Assembly (NCBI GenBank): GCA_024642045.1
Contig: JAHEBX010000005.1
Span: 1 to 53,711, forward strand
Length of the DNA stretch: 53,711 nucleotides
Origin: Pseudorhodobacter sp.
GTDB taxonomy: Bacteria > Pseudomonadota > Alphaproteobacteria > Rhodobacterales > Rhodobacteraceae
Direction: 5' to 3'
This document shows positions 9,918 to 18,726 of the stretch, one piece after another. The position numbers and the translations under genes are program-made. The notes under the pieces were generated by a model. The model worked only from the letters and a program-made list of their open reading frames with translations, was not told the origin of the DNA and did no database searches. Position 1 is the first letter of the stretch; every line of letters begins with the position of its first letter.

Positions 9918-10730
9918 ATGAGCCTGACATTGGCAGAGCGCGCGGTCGAGGTCTTGTCGACAGCCGATGGCCGCACAAAAACCGCGTTGTCCCATGCACA
10001 TGCCGCCGACTGGCGCGTAGCACGGGCGGCGGGCAAGCCCTTGGCCATCGGGCGGGCCGATCCGCCCGCGCGCCCTGCCCGCCCGATCAAGCCCGACCTT
10101 TTGGACCCGCGCGACGTGCCGCGCCGCCGTCCGAATTCGACGACGGGGCGGATCGCGCTGTTGCATGCAGTGGCCCATATCGAATTGAACGCGGTCGATC
10201 TGCACTGGGACATCATCGCGCGCTTTGCTGATCAGCCGATGCCCTTGGGGTTTTACGACGACTGGGTGCAGGCGGCGGATGACGAATCCAAGCACTTCAA
10301 CCTGTTGTGCGATTGCCTCGAGGCCTTGGGCAGCCACTACGGTGCGATGCCCGCACATGCCTTCATGTGGCAGGCGGCCGAAGATACGGCTGGCGATTTT
10401 CTGGGGCGTCTTGCCGTGGTGCCGATGGTGCTCGAAGCGCGCGGGCTCGATGTCACACCGGGCATGATCACACTGTTTGAAAAGGCCGGCGAGGCGCCAG
10501 CGGTCGCCGCCTTGCAGACGATCTACGCCGAAGAGGTTGCGCATGTGGCCTATGGATCCAAATGGTTCAACTGGCTTTGTGGCCGCGCGGGCGATGACCC
10601 CAAAGAGGTGTTCCATACACTTGTGCGACAGTATTTCCATGGCACCTTGAAGCCGCCGTTCAATGAAGCAAAGCGCGCCGAAGCGGGTTTGCCGCCCGAT
10701 TTCTACTGGCCGCTGGTCGCAAAGCCTTAG
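9918..10730 (+). CDS. Ferritin-like DUF455 protein
   Basis: A 270-residue protein of the DUF455 family, which has a ferritin-like four-helix fold. Carboxylate and histidine motifs suited to a di-iron site are visible: HIELNAVDLHWD, DDESKHF (E-x-x-H) and EEVAHVAYG (E-x-x-H). The N-terminal ~80 residues are rich in Pro/Arg/Ala and carry the typical RPARPIKPDLLDPRDVPRR segment. Some relatives are compared with the tRNA hydroxylase MiaE, but the reaction is not established. Spacing suggests co-transcription with the peroxiredoxin gene upstream, consistent with an oxidative or iron context. Confidence 0.8.
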   Translation: MSLTLAERAVEVLSTADGRTKTALSHAHAADWRVARAAGKPLAIGRADPPARPARPIKPDLLDPRDVPRRRPNSTTGRIALLHAVAHIELNAVDLHWDIIARFADQPMPLGFYDDWVQAADDESKHFNLLCDCLEALGSHYGAMPAHAFMWQAAEDTAGDFLGRLAVVPMVLEARGLDVTPGMITLFEKAGEAPAVAALQTIYAEEVAHVAYGSKWFNWLCGRAGDDPKEVFHTLVRQYFHGTLKPPFNEAKRAEAGLPPDFYWPLVAKP

Positions 10731-10889
10731 CGCGCTTTCGGCGGATTATTGCCGACACGGGCGAGTTTCCGCCTCTGTGTTTTCGAAATTGGTCAAATTT
10801 CTTGCGACCTCCGCCCCTGCTGTCTAATCAGTCGGGACCCGCCAGCAGGGCGACAACGCCCTTATGATATCGGAACGGAAACAAGACAC

Positions 10890-12218
10890 GTGATCAACCG
10901 ACTGGCCTATCGCATCCACACTGCGCTTGAGCGGCATTTGCCGGAGCAGCGTCTGTTCCTGAAATCGGATGTCGAGACGCGGTTTATCCGCTTGCGGCCT
11001 TCTACTCAGGCCGTTGCGATTATTTTTGGCTCTTTGGCAGTGGCTTGGACCATTCTGGCGACCGCGATCCTGTTGATGGATTCGATCTCCGCGGGCACCT
11101 CGCGCGATCAGATTGCGCGCCAGCAAACGCTTTACGAACAACGGCTTAATGCACTTTCTGTCGACCGCGACCTGCGCGCAGAAGAGGCGGCTTCGGCTCA
11201 GGATCGCTTTAACCTCGCGCTGGTACAGGTGTCCCAGATGCAAGCAAGGCTGCTTGCCTCCGAAGACCGTCGACGCGAGCTGGAAACCGGCATTGACGTG
11301 ATCCAAAACACTCTGCGGGGCACCATTGCCGAACGTGATGACGCGCGCGCTCAGTTGGCAAAGGTAACGGCGACAAGCGGCGTCGGCCGTAGTGATGAAG
11401 AAAAGTTGCAGGACACCGAAGCCACCGTCAGCTTTTTGACCGGCACGCTGGGCCTGACCGCCGAGCAGCGCGACCAGATGCAGGTGAAAGCCGCAAAAGC
11501 CGATCAGCGCGTCGCGGCGATTTCCAAAGAAAAGCAAGCGCTTGAAGCACAGAACGACGTGATCTTTGGTCAGTTGGAAGAGGCGCTGACGGTCTCTGTG
11601 GAACCGTTGCAAAAGATGTTCAAACAAGCCGGTCTCTCGCCCGACGATCTACTCGCCTCGGTTCGCAAAGGCTATAGCGGCAAGGGTGGCCCGCTCACGC
11701 CGCTGTCACTCTCGACCAAAGGACTGCCCGCTTCGCCCGATGAGCGGCGCGCAAATGCGATTCTGCAAGGTCTTGATAACATGAACCTTTACCGAATCGC
11801 TGCCTTCAAGACACCCTTTGGAATGCCGATCCGAGAGGCTGTGCGACTCACTTCGGGGTTCGGCGTGCGCGACGATCCATTCAATGGATCACCCCGCCGC
11901 CACGAGGGGCAAGACTTTGCAGGCAGCTACGGCACCCCCATTTTTGCCACGGCCGATGGCGTGGTGACCAATGCAGGCTGGTCGTCAGGTTATGGCCGCC
12001 TGATCAAGATTCAGCATGCCTATGGCATCGAGACCCGCTATGGTCATCTCTCACAGATCCGAGTCGAAGTCGGTCAAAAGGTATCGCGCGGCGAGCGGAT
12101 AGGTGATATGGGCAATTCAGGCCGATCGACCGGCACGCATCTTCACTACGAGATCCGTATCGGCGGATCTGCAATCAATCCGATGACCTTCATAAAGGCA
12201 GCGACCAATGTTTTCTAA
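10890..12218 (+). CDS. M23 (LytM) peptidase with coiled coil, bactofilin partner
   Basis: Predicted membrane-anchored peptidoglycan endopeptidase of 442 residues. After a cytoplasmic N-terminus comes one transmembrane helix (about residues 46-67, AVAIIFGSLAVAWTILATAI), a long periplasmic coiled coil (about 75-245) and a C-terminal LytM domain. The zinc ligands expected for an active enzyme are present: HEGQD (H338, D342) and HLH (H417, H419). The GTG at 10890 is chosen as start because the translation from there (MINRLAYRI...) begins the conserved-looking region. The frame is open to 10749. The stop lies inside the bactofilin gene (11-base overlap), so the pair is translationally linked. Confidence 0.9.
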   Translation: MINRLAYRIHTALERHLPEQRLFLKSDVETRFIRLRPSTQAVAIIFGSLAVAWTILATAILLMDSISAGTSRDQIARQQTLYEQRLNALSVDRDLRAEEAASAQDRFNLALVQVSQMQARLLASEDRRRELETGIDVIQNTLRGTIAERDDARAQLAKVTATSGVGRSDEEKLQDTEATVSFLTGTLGLTAEQRDQMQVKAAKADQRVAAISKEKQALEAQNDVIFGQLEEALTVSVEPLQKMFKQAGLSPDDLLASVRKGYSGKGGPLTPLSLSTKGLPASPDERRANAILQGLDNMNLYRIAAFKTPFGMPIREAVRLTSGFGVRDDPFNGSPRRHEGQDFAGSYGTPIFATADGVVTNAGWSSGYGRLIKIQHAYGIETRYGHLSQIRVEVGQKVSRGERIGDMGNSGRSTGTHLHYEIRIGGSAINPMTFIKAATNVF

Positions 12219-12717
12219 GAGCCGCATCAACGAGCCGGGCCCGAAAGCCGGCGAAACCGACAAGCCAAAAGCCGCGGAGGCACCTGTGACCAAACCCTCG
12301 ATGGATTTCACCCCTTCTGCGCCCAAGGGCAAAGTGGCCGCGTCCGTATTGTCTGCCGACCTGACTGTGGTCGGCAACTTGCGCACCACCGGTGACATCC
12401 AGGTCGAGGGCACGGTCGAAGGCGATATCCGTGCGCATTTGCTGACCGTGGGTGAAACCGCGACCATCCGTGGTGAAATTGTTGCCGACGATATCGTCGT
12501 CAACGGCCGCGTGGTGGGACGCGTGCGCGGGCTGAAAGTCCGCCTGACTTCGACCGCTCGGGTTGAAGGCGACATCATCCATAAGACGATTGCCATCGAA
12601 TCGGGTGCCCATTTCGAAGGTTCGGTTCAGCGTCAGGACGATCCGTTGTCCACAGGCCGCACCCCTGCGCCGCAAAGCCGGGTGATCACTCAGGCCACAA
12701 CAAGCGAAGAATCCTAA
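12208..12717 (+). CDS. bacA: Bactofilin
   Basis: A 169-residue bactofilin, a bacterial cytoskeletal protein that forms beta-helical, nucleotide-free polymers at the membrane and localises cell-wall enzymes. A Lys/Pro/Ala-rich N-terminal tail (about 40 residues) precedes the bactofilin core with short repeats (TTGDIQVEGTVEGDIRA, TIRGEIVADDIVVNGRVVG, ARVEGDI), and a disordered Ser/Thr/Pro tail follows. The ATG lies within the last codons of the M23 peptidase gene. A bactofilin next to a LytM endopeptidase is a recurrent alphaproteobacterial arrangement in which the polymer restricts the enzyme to a site of local growth. A terminator follows at 12742. Confidence 0.93.
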   Translation: MFSKSRINEPGPKAGETDKPKAAEAPVTKPSMDFTPSAPKGKVAASVLSADLTVVGNLRTTGDIQVEGTVEGDIRAHLLTVGETATIRGEIVADDIVVNGRVVGRVRGLKVRLTSTARVEGDIIHKTIAIESGAHFEGSVQRQDDPLSTGRTPAPQSRVITQATTSEES

Positions 12718-12741
12718 GAACTTAGGGCTTTGCATTTTCCG

Positions 12742-12772
12742 GCGCGCGGCAGGTGACTGCTGCGCGCTTTTT
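12742..12772 (+). terminator. Rho-independent terminator after bactofilin
   Basis: An 11-bp stem (GCGCGCGGCAG / CTGCTGCGCGC, one G-U pair) with a GTGA loop is followed by five T residues. It lies 24 bases after the bactofilin stop and ends at the stop codon of the convergent DUF2189 gene. Confidence 0.85.
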
Positions 12773-13545
12773 CATTGGTCCCACTGGATCACCCGCCGAT
12801 AAAGGTGCCAAGAGGCGTGGCCAAACAGGGGCAGCACCACCAGCAGCCCCAAAAACCCAGGCAACATGGCCAGAAAACTGGCCGCAGCAATCAGCGCGCC
12901 CCATCCCAGCATCACCACCGGGCTTTGCCGCACCAAGGCGAATGAGGTCAGCATCGCCGTGACAAAATCCACCTCGCGCTCTAGCAGCATCGGCAGACTG
13001 ACCACGGTGAGAGAAAACAGCAGCGTCGCAAACACCGCTCCCACCGCCGTCCCCAGCCCCAGCATTGAAAGGCCCGCCGGCGTGACAAAGACCGCCAGCG
13101 AGGTCGAGATGTTGGTCATCACCGCATTGCCCAGAAACAGCGCAAAGATCATATGCGCGAGGAAATTCCAAAACAGAAAGAACACCACGATCACCGCCGC
13201 CATCGAAGGGATCTGACGGTCTTTTTGACGAAAGATCGCGGTCAATACAGCGCGCCACGAGAGCGTCACTCCGGCCTCTAGCCTGCGCGACACTTCGTAA
13301 AGACCGCAGGCGATGAAAGGGCCAAGAATGGGAAAGCCCGCGCTGGCTGGCAAGGTCCACCACAATGCGCCTTTGGTGGTGAAGGCCCAGTAGAGCAGCC
13401 ATCCCCCAAGCACATAGACGCCTGCAAAAAACAGCCCGTAAGCCGGTGCGCGGGTCAAGTCAGCCCAGCCCGCGGCAAGTGCCGCCCGCAGGTCCTGAAT
13501 TTCGGCGTGCAAGACTTCGGGCCTTTCGGCCTGTGCTGTGGTCAT
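12772..13545 (-). CDS. DUF2189 integral membrane protein
   Basis: A 257-residue membrane protein with about six hydrophobic segments, matching the DUF2189 family in size and in the N-terminal DLRAALAAGWADL...PAYGLFFAGVYVLGGWLLYW pattern. These proteins are widespread in Alphaproteobacteria and have no known function. ATG start at 13545. It is convergent with the bactofilin gene. No functional link to either neighbour can be read from the sequence. Confidence 0.8.
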   Translation of the reverse strand: MTTAQAERPEVLHAEIQDLRAALAAGWADLTRAPAYGLFFAGVYVLGGWLLYWAFTTKGALWWTLPASAGFPILGPFIACGLYEVSRRLEAGVTLSWRAVLTAIFRQKDRQIPSMAAVIVVFFLFWNFLAHMIFALFLGNAVMTNISTSLAVFVTPAGLSMLGLGTAVGAVFATLLFSLTVVSLPMLLEREVDFVTAMLTSFALVRQSPVVMLGWGALIAAASFLAMLPGFLGLLVVLPLFGHASWHLYRRVIQWDQ

Positions 13546-13615
13546 CGGTTCCCCCCGTTTTCACCAGCCTAAGCGGGGGAGAGGCGGATAGGAAAGATGT
13601 ATTTGGAATACGGCT

Positions 13616-14743
13616 TTAGCCGTCGGCATTCGCCTCTTCGCGCGACTTGCCCGCCACACCCATTGCAAGGGTTGCGGCCATAAAGCGGTCCAGATCGCCG
13701 TCCAACACTCCGGCGGTGTCCGAGGTTTCAACTCCGGTGCGCAGGTCTTTGACCATCTGATAGGGTTGCAGCACATAGGACCGGATCTGGTTGCCCCAGC
13801 CTGCATCGCCTTTCGCATCATGTTGGGCGTTGATCGCGGCGTTACGCTTGTCCAACTCCAGCTGATAAAGCCGCGCTTTCAGTGCAATCATACAGGCTTC
13901 GCGGTTCTGGTGCTGCGATTTCATTGACGATGTCACCACGATATTGGTGGGCAAATGCGTAATCCGCACCGCCGAGTCGGTGGTGTTGACGTGCTGACCA
14001 CCTGCGCCTGACGAGCGATAGGTATCGATGCGGATGTCACGATCAGGGATGTCGATCTCGATATTGTCATCTACCACCGGATAGACCCAGACCGAGCTGA
14101 ACGAGGTATGCCGGCGCGCAGCCGAATCGAACGGCGAGATGCGCACAAGCCGATGCACACCGCTTTCGGATTTCAGCCAGCCATAAGCGTTGGGCCCGGA
14201 AATCTTGTAGGCGGCAGAACGGATGCCCGCCTCATCGCCATCCGTTTCCGATTGCAGTTCCACCTTATAGCCCTTTTTCTCGGCCCAACGCACATACATA
14301 CGCGCCAATATCGACGCCCAGTCGCATGACTCAGTCCCGCCTGCGCCTGCGTTGATTTCAAGGAAGGTGTCGTTGCCGTCGGCCTCACCATCCAAGAGCG
14401 CTTCAAGTTCCTTGTTCCCCGCCAATTCGACCAATTCCTTGAGCGCGCGCTCGGCCTCGGTGATGATCTCAGCGTCGCCCTCCATCTCACCCAACTCGAT
14501 CAGTTCGACATTGTCGCGCAGGCCACTGTCGATGAGCTTATAGGTCGAAAGCTGGTCCAGCAGACCCTGGCGTTCACGCATCAGTTTCTGAGCCTTGGCA
14601 GGGTCGTTCCACAGATCGGGATTTTCGATCATGGCATCGAATTCTTCCAGCCGATGCGCAGCCGTCTCCAGATCCATCCGTTGCGCCAGAAGCTTCAACG
14701 ACTTGGTGATGGCATCGACATTGTTTTGCGTCTCAGAGCGCAT
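13616..14743 (-). CDS. prfB: Peptide chain release factor 2
   Basis: Recognises UGA and UAA stop codons and triggers release of the finished protein. It has 375 residues. The stop-codon-reading tripeptide SPF ([11 protein letters not shown]) marks it as RF2 rather than RF1, and the catalytic loop SGAGGQHVN is at about residue 248. The gene is open in one frame from ATG to stop: the programmed +1 frameshift used to autoregulate prfB in many bacteria is absent. It lies downstream of the PBP1A gene with a 73-base gap, the common order in Rhodobacterales. Confidence 0.96.
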   Translation of the reverse strand: MRSETQNNVDAITKSLKLLAQRMDLETAAHRLEEFDAMIENPDLWNDPAKAQKLMRERQGLLDQLSTYKLIDSGLRDNVELIELGEMEGDAEIITEAERALKELVELAGNKELEALLDGEADGNDTFLEINAGAGGTESCDWASILARMYVRWAEKKGYKVELQSETDGDEAGIRSAAYKISGPNAYGWLKSESGVHRLVRISPFDSAARRHTSFSSVWVYPVVDDNIEIDIPDRDIRIDTYRSSGAGGQHVNTTDSAVRITHLPTNIVVTSSMKSQHQNREACMIALKARLYQLELDKRNAAINAQHDAKGDAGWGNQIRSYVLQPYQMVKDLRTGVETSDTAGVLDGDLDRFMAATLAMGVAGKSREEANADG

Positions 14744-14816
14744 GGGGGCGTCCTTTAAGGATCAGGTGTTGGGCCGCGTGATACAGCCTTGGGATGCGGG
14801 CGGCAAGCGGGCGGGC

Positions 14817-17366
14817 CTAGTAAAGCCCACCCGACGAGAGCGTGCCAAAATCAGCCTTTTTCGGCACAGCCTTTTTTGTCCCGTCTGAAGTAGTGATCGT
14901 ATCGACCTGACCCGAGTCTGTTTCACCGATTGCAAACAGCGGCAGGTTTGACCCCATCGCAAAGCCGCCATCTACAATCATGCCAAGCGCCAGCATCGGG
15001 TCTTCGCCATCGCGGAAATATTCCTGAATGACATTGTCGCCCGTAGCGCCATCCGGCAGCGGCGCGCCACTAAAGCGGTCGATGTTCTGGAAATAGCCAC
15101 CCGGCGGCACTTTGAATTTGGTGCCCCCGCGCCGCTTGACGACTTCTTTCATGAACTCCTGAAAGATTGGCACACACAGAGTGCCGCCAAACGCCCCCGG
15201 CCCCAGACTTCGCGGCTGGTCAAAGCCCATGTAACAGCCAGCGACGGTGTTTGAGGTATAGCCGATGAACCACACATCCTTGGCGTCATTGGTCGTGCCA
15301 GTCTTGCCCGCCACAGGAACCGGCAGTTTGACGCCCGTGCCAGAGCCGCGCTTGATCACACCCTCCATCATCGAGGTGAGCTGATAGGCGGTGATCGCAT
15401 CCATCACCCGCTCGCGGTTTGACGTGATCTTGAGCCCTTCGCCCTGCGGCAGGCGCGGCGAATTACAGTCCTCGCAGGTGCGGGCGTCGTGGCGATAGAT
15501 TGTGTTGCCGAAGCGGTCCTGCACGCGGTCCACAAGCGTAGGTTCCACCCGTTCACCGCCATTGGCGAACATCGCATAGGCCGCGACCATCTTGTAAAGC
15601 GTGGTTTCCTGCGACCCCAAGGCGTTCGCCAGCACCGGCTGCAACCGCGTATAGGCGCCAAATTTTTCGGCATAGGTGGCAACCAGATCCATGCCAATTT
15701 CCTGCGCAATCCGCACCGTCATCAGGTTTCGGGATTGCTCAATGCCTGTGCGCATCGGCGTTGGACCGTAGAATTTATTCGACGAATTCTTAGGCGTCCA
15801 AAGACCTTGCGGGGTTTCCACCTCGATGGGCGCATCGACAATAATCGTGGCCGGGGTAAAGCCCGAATCGAGTGCCGCGGCATAGACAAAGGGTTTGAAC
15901 GACGACCCGGGTTGACGCGTGGCCTGTGTGGCGCGATTGAACACCGAAGCCTGATAGCTAAAGCCGCCCTGCATCGCCATGACGCGGCCCGTATTTACGT
16001 CCATCGCCATAAAGCCGCCCTGCACCTCGGGCACCTGCCGCAGAGTCCAGCGCACAAAATCGCCGGTCTTATCATCCGTCAACGCGCGCACCATGACAAC
16101 ATCGCCGACCGAGAGCAGGTCAGACGCAGCCTGCGCTTTTTTGCCCAGCTTGCCCCCCTCCAGCCGCTTGCGCGCCCATTGCACATCCTTGGCCGGGATC
16201 ACCGCATCGGCCGGGCCACCCTCGATACCGACAACAGCGTCTGTGTCGCCCAATTGCAAGACGACAGCCGCCTGCCAACCTTCGACATCGCGCGGCAGGT
16301 CCGCCACCGAAGCCAGCGCTTTGCGCCATGTTGCCTCATCCGAAAGCGTATCCGCCGGTAACGTCTTGCCTGTGCCCCGCCAGACACCCTGACTGCGGTC
16401 ATATTTTTCAAGCCCACGTCGCAGCGCCCGTTGAGCGATGTCTTGCAATTCCGGATCAACCGTGGCGCGGATCGACAGCCCCCCACCAAAGAATTCCTGC
16501 TCGCCAAACGTGCCCGAAAGCTGGCGCCTGATCTCGTCGGTAAAATAGTTGCGCGGCGGAAGTGCCTCGCGGAACGCCGCATAATCGCCGTTCTGCACCG
16601 ATTTCAACGCTTCGTTCAGCGAGGTCTTAAGTGTGTCCGCATCGATATAGCCGTTCTGATACATCTCGTTCAGCACATAGTTGCGCCTGTCGGTCAGCCG
16701 CTTTTTCTGGGTGACCGGGTTATAATCTGAAGGCGCTTTGGGCATCGAAGCCAAGGTCGCTGCCTCGGCCGCATCCAGTTGATCGAGCGATTTGTTGAAA
16801 TAGGTCTGCGCCGCTGCCGCCACCCCATAAGAGTTTTGACCCAGAAAAATCTCGTTCAGATAAAGCTCAAGAATCTTGTCTTTCGACAGAGTCTGCTCAA
16901 GCCGGCTGGCAAGGATGATTTCCTTGACCTTACGCTCGACCGACCGGCTGCCGTCCAGCAGAAAGTTCTTCATCACCTGCTGCGTAATCGTCGAAGCGCC
17001 GCGTGCATTGCGCCCGCCAGACTTCACAGCCTCCAAAGCCGCCGCGATCATCCCGGTCACGTCATAGCCCTTGTGGGTATAGAAATGCTTGTCCTCAGCG
17101 GAAATGAACGCGTGTTTCACCAGGTCGGGCACATCTTCGATCGGCACGAAAAGACGCCGCTCCTGGGCGAATTCGTCAATGATCCTCCCCTCGCCGGAAT
17201 AAATCCGGCTGATCGTTGGCGGCGTATATTTGGCAAGGCTTTCATGGCTTGGCAGATCCGCGGAATACATCCAGAAGATCGCCCCAACCGTTAACGCACC
17301 AAACAGCAGACCAAGCGTGATGGTCGTGAAAATGCCCCCGAAAAAGGACCCGATAAATCTCAGCAC
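14817..17366 (-). CDS. mrcA: Penicillin-binding protein 1A
   Basis: Bifunctional class A penicillin-binding protein of 849 residues: glycan polymerisation by the N-terminal GT51 domain and peptide cross-linking by the C-terminal transpeptidase. One N-terminal membrane helix (TTITLGLLFGALTVGAIFW) anchors it. The GT51 signature SAEDKHFYTHKG puts the catalytic Glu near residue 91. Transpeptidase motifs are SSFK (about 487), SRN and KTGT (about 687). An OB-like insert lies between the domains. I start it at GTG 17366, giving the family-like MLRFIGSFFGG. A TTG at 17417 would add 17 residues. It follows the amidase gene by 114 bases. Confidence 0.95.
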   Translation of the reverse strand: MLRFIGSFFGGIFTTITLGLLFGALTVGAIFWMYSADLPSHESLAKYTPPTISRIYSGEGRIIDEFAQERRLFVPIEDVPDLVKHAFISAEDKHFYTHKGYDVTGMIAAALEAVKSGGRNARGASTITQQVMKNFLLDGSRSVERKVKEIILASRLEQTLSKDKILELYLNEIFLGQNSYGVAAAAQTYFNKSLDQLDAAEAATLASMPKAPSDYNPVTQKKRLTDRRNYVLNEMYQNGYIDADTLKTSLNEALKSVQNGDYAAFREALPPRNYFTDEIRRQLSGTFGEQEFFGGGLSIRATVDPELQDIAQRALRRGLEKYDRSQGVWRGTGKTLPADTLSDEATWRKALASVADLPRDVEGWQAAVVLQLGDTDAVVGIEGGPADAVIPAKDVQWARKRLEGGKLGKKAQAASDLLSVGDVVMVRALTDDKTGDFVRWTLRQVPEVQGGFMAMDVNTGRVMAMQGGFSYQASVFNRATQATRQPGSSFKPFVYAAALDSGFTPATIIVDAPIEVETPQGLWTPKNSSNKFYGPTPMRTGIEQSRNLMTVRIAQEIGMDLVATYAEKFGAYTRLQPVLANALGSQETTLYKMVAAYAMFANGGERVEPTLVDRVQDRFGNTIYRHDARTCEDCNSPRLPQGEGLKITSNRERVMDAITAYQLTSMMEGVIKRGSGTGVKLPVPVAGKTGTTNDAKDVWFIGYTSNTVAGCYMGFDQPRSLGPGAFGGTLCVPIFQEFMKEVVKRRGGTKFKVPPGGYFQNIDRFSGAPLPDGATGDNVIQEYFRDGEDPMLALGMIVDGGFAMGSNLPLFAIGETDSGQVDTITTSDGTKKAVPKKADFGTLSSGGLY

Positions 17367-17480
17367 GCTTCCAACCCCTGCCCGTTCTCGCGCGCTTATA
17401 CACGCGCGTTGCAGCAAAGGTCAAAACACCATCATGCGAATTGATGCAAACGGGCGGCGGTGCGCCGTCGTTTTTCCCGC

Positions 17481-18689
17481 TTAACGCAGCGGCAGTTGCC
17501 GCAATGCCGCATCTTCTTGCGCCCAAGCCTTCAACCCGTCGCGCAATGCCTCGGCCATGCTCTGCCGCCAGCCTTTGTCTTGCAAACGAGACAGGTCTGA
17601 TTCCGAAGACAAGAAGCCAAGCTCAATCAGAACAGAAGGAATATCTGCCGATTTCAGCACCGAAAAGCTCGCCTCCTGATGCGGATGGCGGTGCATCTTC
17701 AGCTTGCTGGCCTTGATCGCACTTACCAGCGCCGCCGAAAGGCGCGCAATGCGCGGGCTGGTCTGGGTGCGCGCCATATCCAGCAAGACCTCGGAAACCA
17801 GATCGTCCTGCTGGCGCAAATCAACGCCGGCCAAAAGATCATCGCGGTCATGCCGCTCGGCCAAAGCGGCCGAAGCCTCATCGTTTGCATCCTTGGACAG
17901 CGTATAAACGGTCGACCCCACCGCCTCACCCTCGGACAAAGCATCAGCGTGCAAAGATATGAACACATCGGCCGCCGCCGCACGGGCGATCGAGATGCGC
18001 TCTTCCAGCGGCACAAACATGTCGCTGTCGCGCGTCATCACCACATCGAAATTGCCATCGCGCAACAACACCTCTTTAAGCGTGCGCGCAAAGGTCAAAA
18101 CCAGCGCCGCCTCATTCTGCCCCGCACGCTCGGCACCAGGGTCAATGCCGCCGTGACCGGGGTCTAGCACCACTTTGATCGGGCCTTTGCCCTCGGGTTT
18201 CGGCTGCGGCAGAGCGATGGCTTTTGGCAAAGCCCATTCCACAGGCTCGGGCAGATTGGCCTTGGCATCAAAGTCCGCAGCCGTCGCAGGTTGCAACAGC
18301 AAATCGACATGGGCCTGACCGCCCGCACCCGCCTGCGTGCGCATCTCGGCGCGACTGACCAGCATCGGTTGGCTCAATTCAATCACCAGACGCGACCACC
18401 CGGGGCGAAACACCCCCGCCCGCATCGCCATCAAAGGATCAGCCTTGACCGGCATCTGCGCCAGACCAGTCCAATCCACTTCGCGAAAATCCACCACCAG
18501 CCGCATCGGATCTTTCAACACCCGCACCCGCCAAGGCACCGGTTGCGACAACGCCAGCTGCACCTCCAGCCCCTGCGCTGTCGCGGCAATCAAGGAATGT
18601 CCCGGATCAAGCCGCGCCAAAGCTGACAGATCTTGCGCCCCCGCAGTAGAGGCCCAGATCAGCATCACAAGGGTCAAAAGCGCTTTCAT
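17481..18689 (-). CDS. amiC: N-acetylmuramoyl-L-alanine amidase (AmiC type)
   Basis: Exported zinc amidase that removes stem peptides from peptidoglycan during cell separation. It has 402 residues. A signal peptide (MKALLTLVMLIWASTAGAQ) is followed by an AMIN domain (about 25-125) and a C-terminal Amidase_3 domain. Zinc ligands and catalytic residues are visible as DPGHGGIDPGAE, SLHADAL and the final IELGFLSSESD (catalytic Glu). It is followed by the PBP1A gene on the same strand, so a cell-wall hydrolase and a synthase share this stretch. Activation by an EnvC/NlpD-type LytM factor is known for the family. The M23 gene in this window lacks evidence for that role. Confidence 0.93.
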   Translation of the reverse strand: MKALLTLVMLIWASTAGAQDLSALARLDPGHSLIAATAQGLEVQLALSQPVPWRVRVLKDPMRLVVDFREVDWTGLAQMPVKADPLMAMRAGVFRPGWSRLVIELSQPMLVSRAEMRTQAGAGGQAHVDLLLQPATAADFDAKANLPEPVEWALPKAIALPQPKPEGKGPIKVVLDPGHGGIDPGAERAGQNEAALVLTFARTLKEVLLRDGNFDVVMTRDSDMFVPLEERISIARAAAADVFISLHADALSEGEAVGSTVYTLSKDANDEASAALAERHDRDDLLAGVDLRQQDDLVSEVLLDMARTQTSPRIARLSAALVSAIKASKLKMHRHPHQEASFSVLKSADIPSVLIELGFLSSESDLSRLQDKGWRQSMAEALRDGLKAWAQEDAALRQLPLR

Positions 18690-18726
18690 ACTGGTCTAAA
18701 TATCCCCGCCGGAGGCAAAAAGTAAA

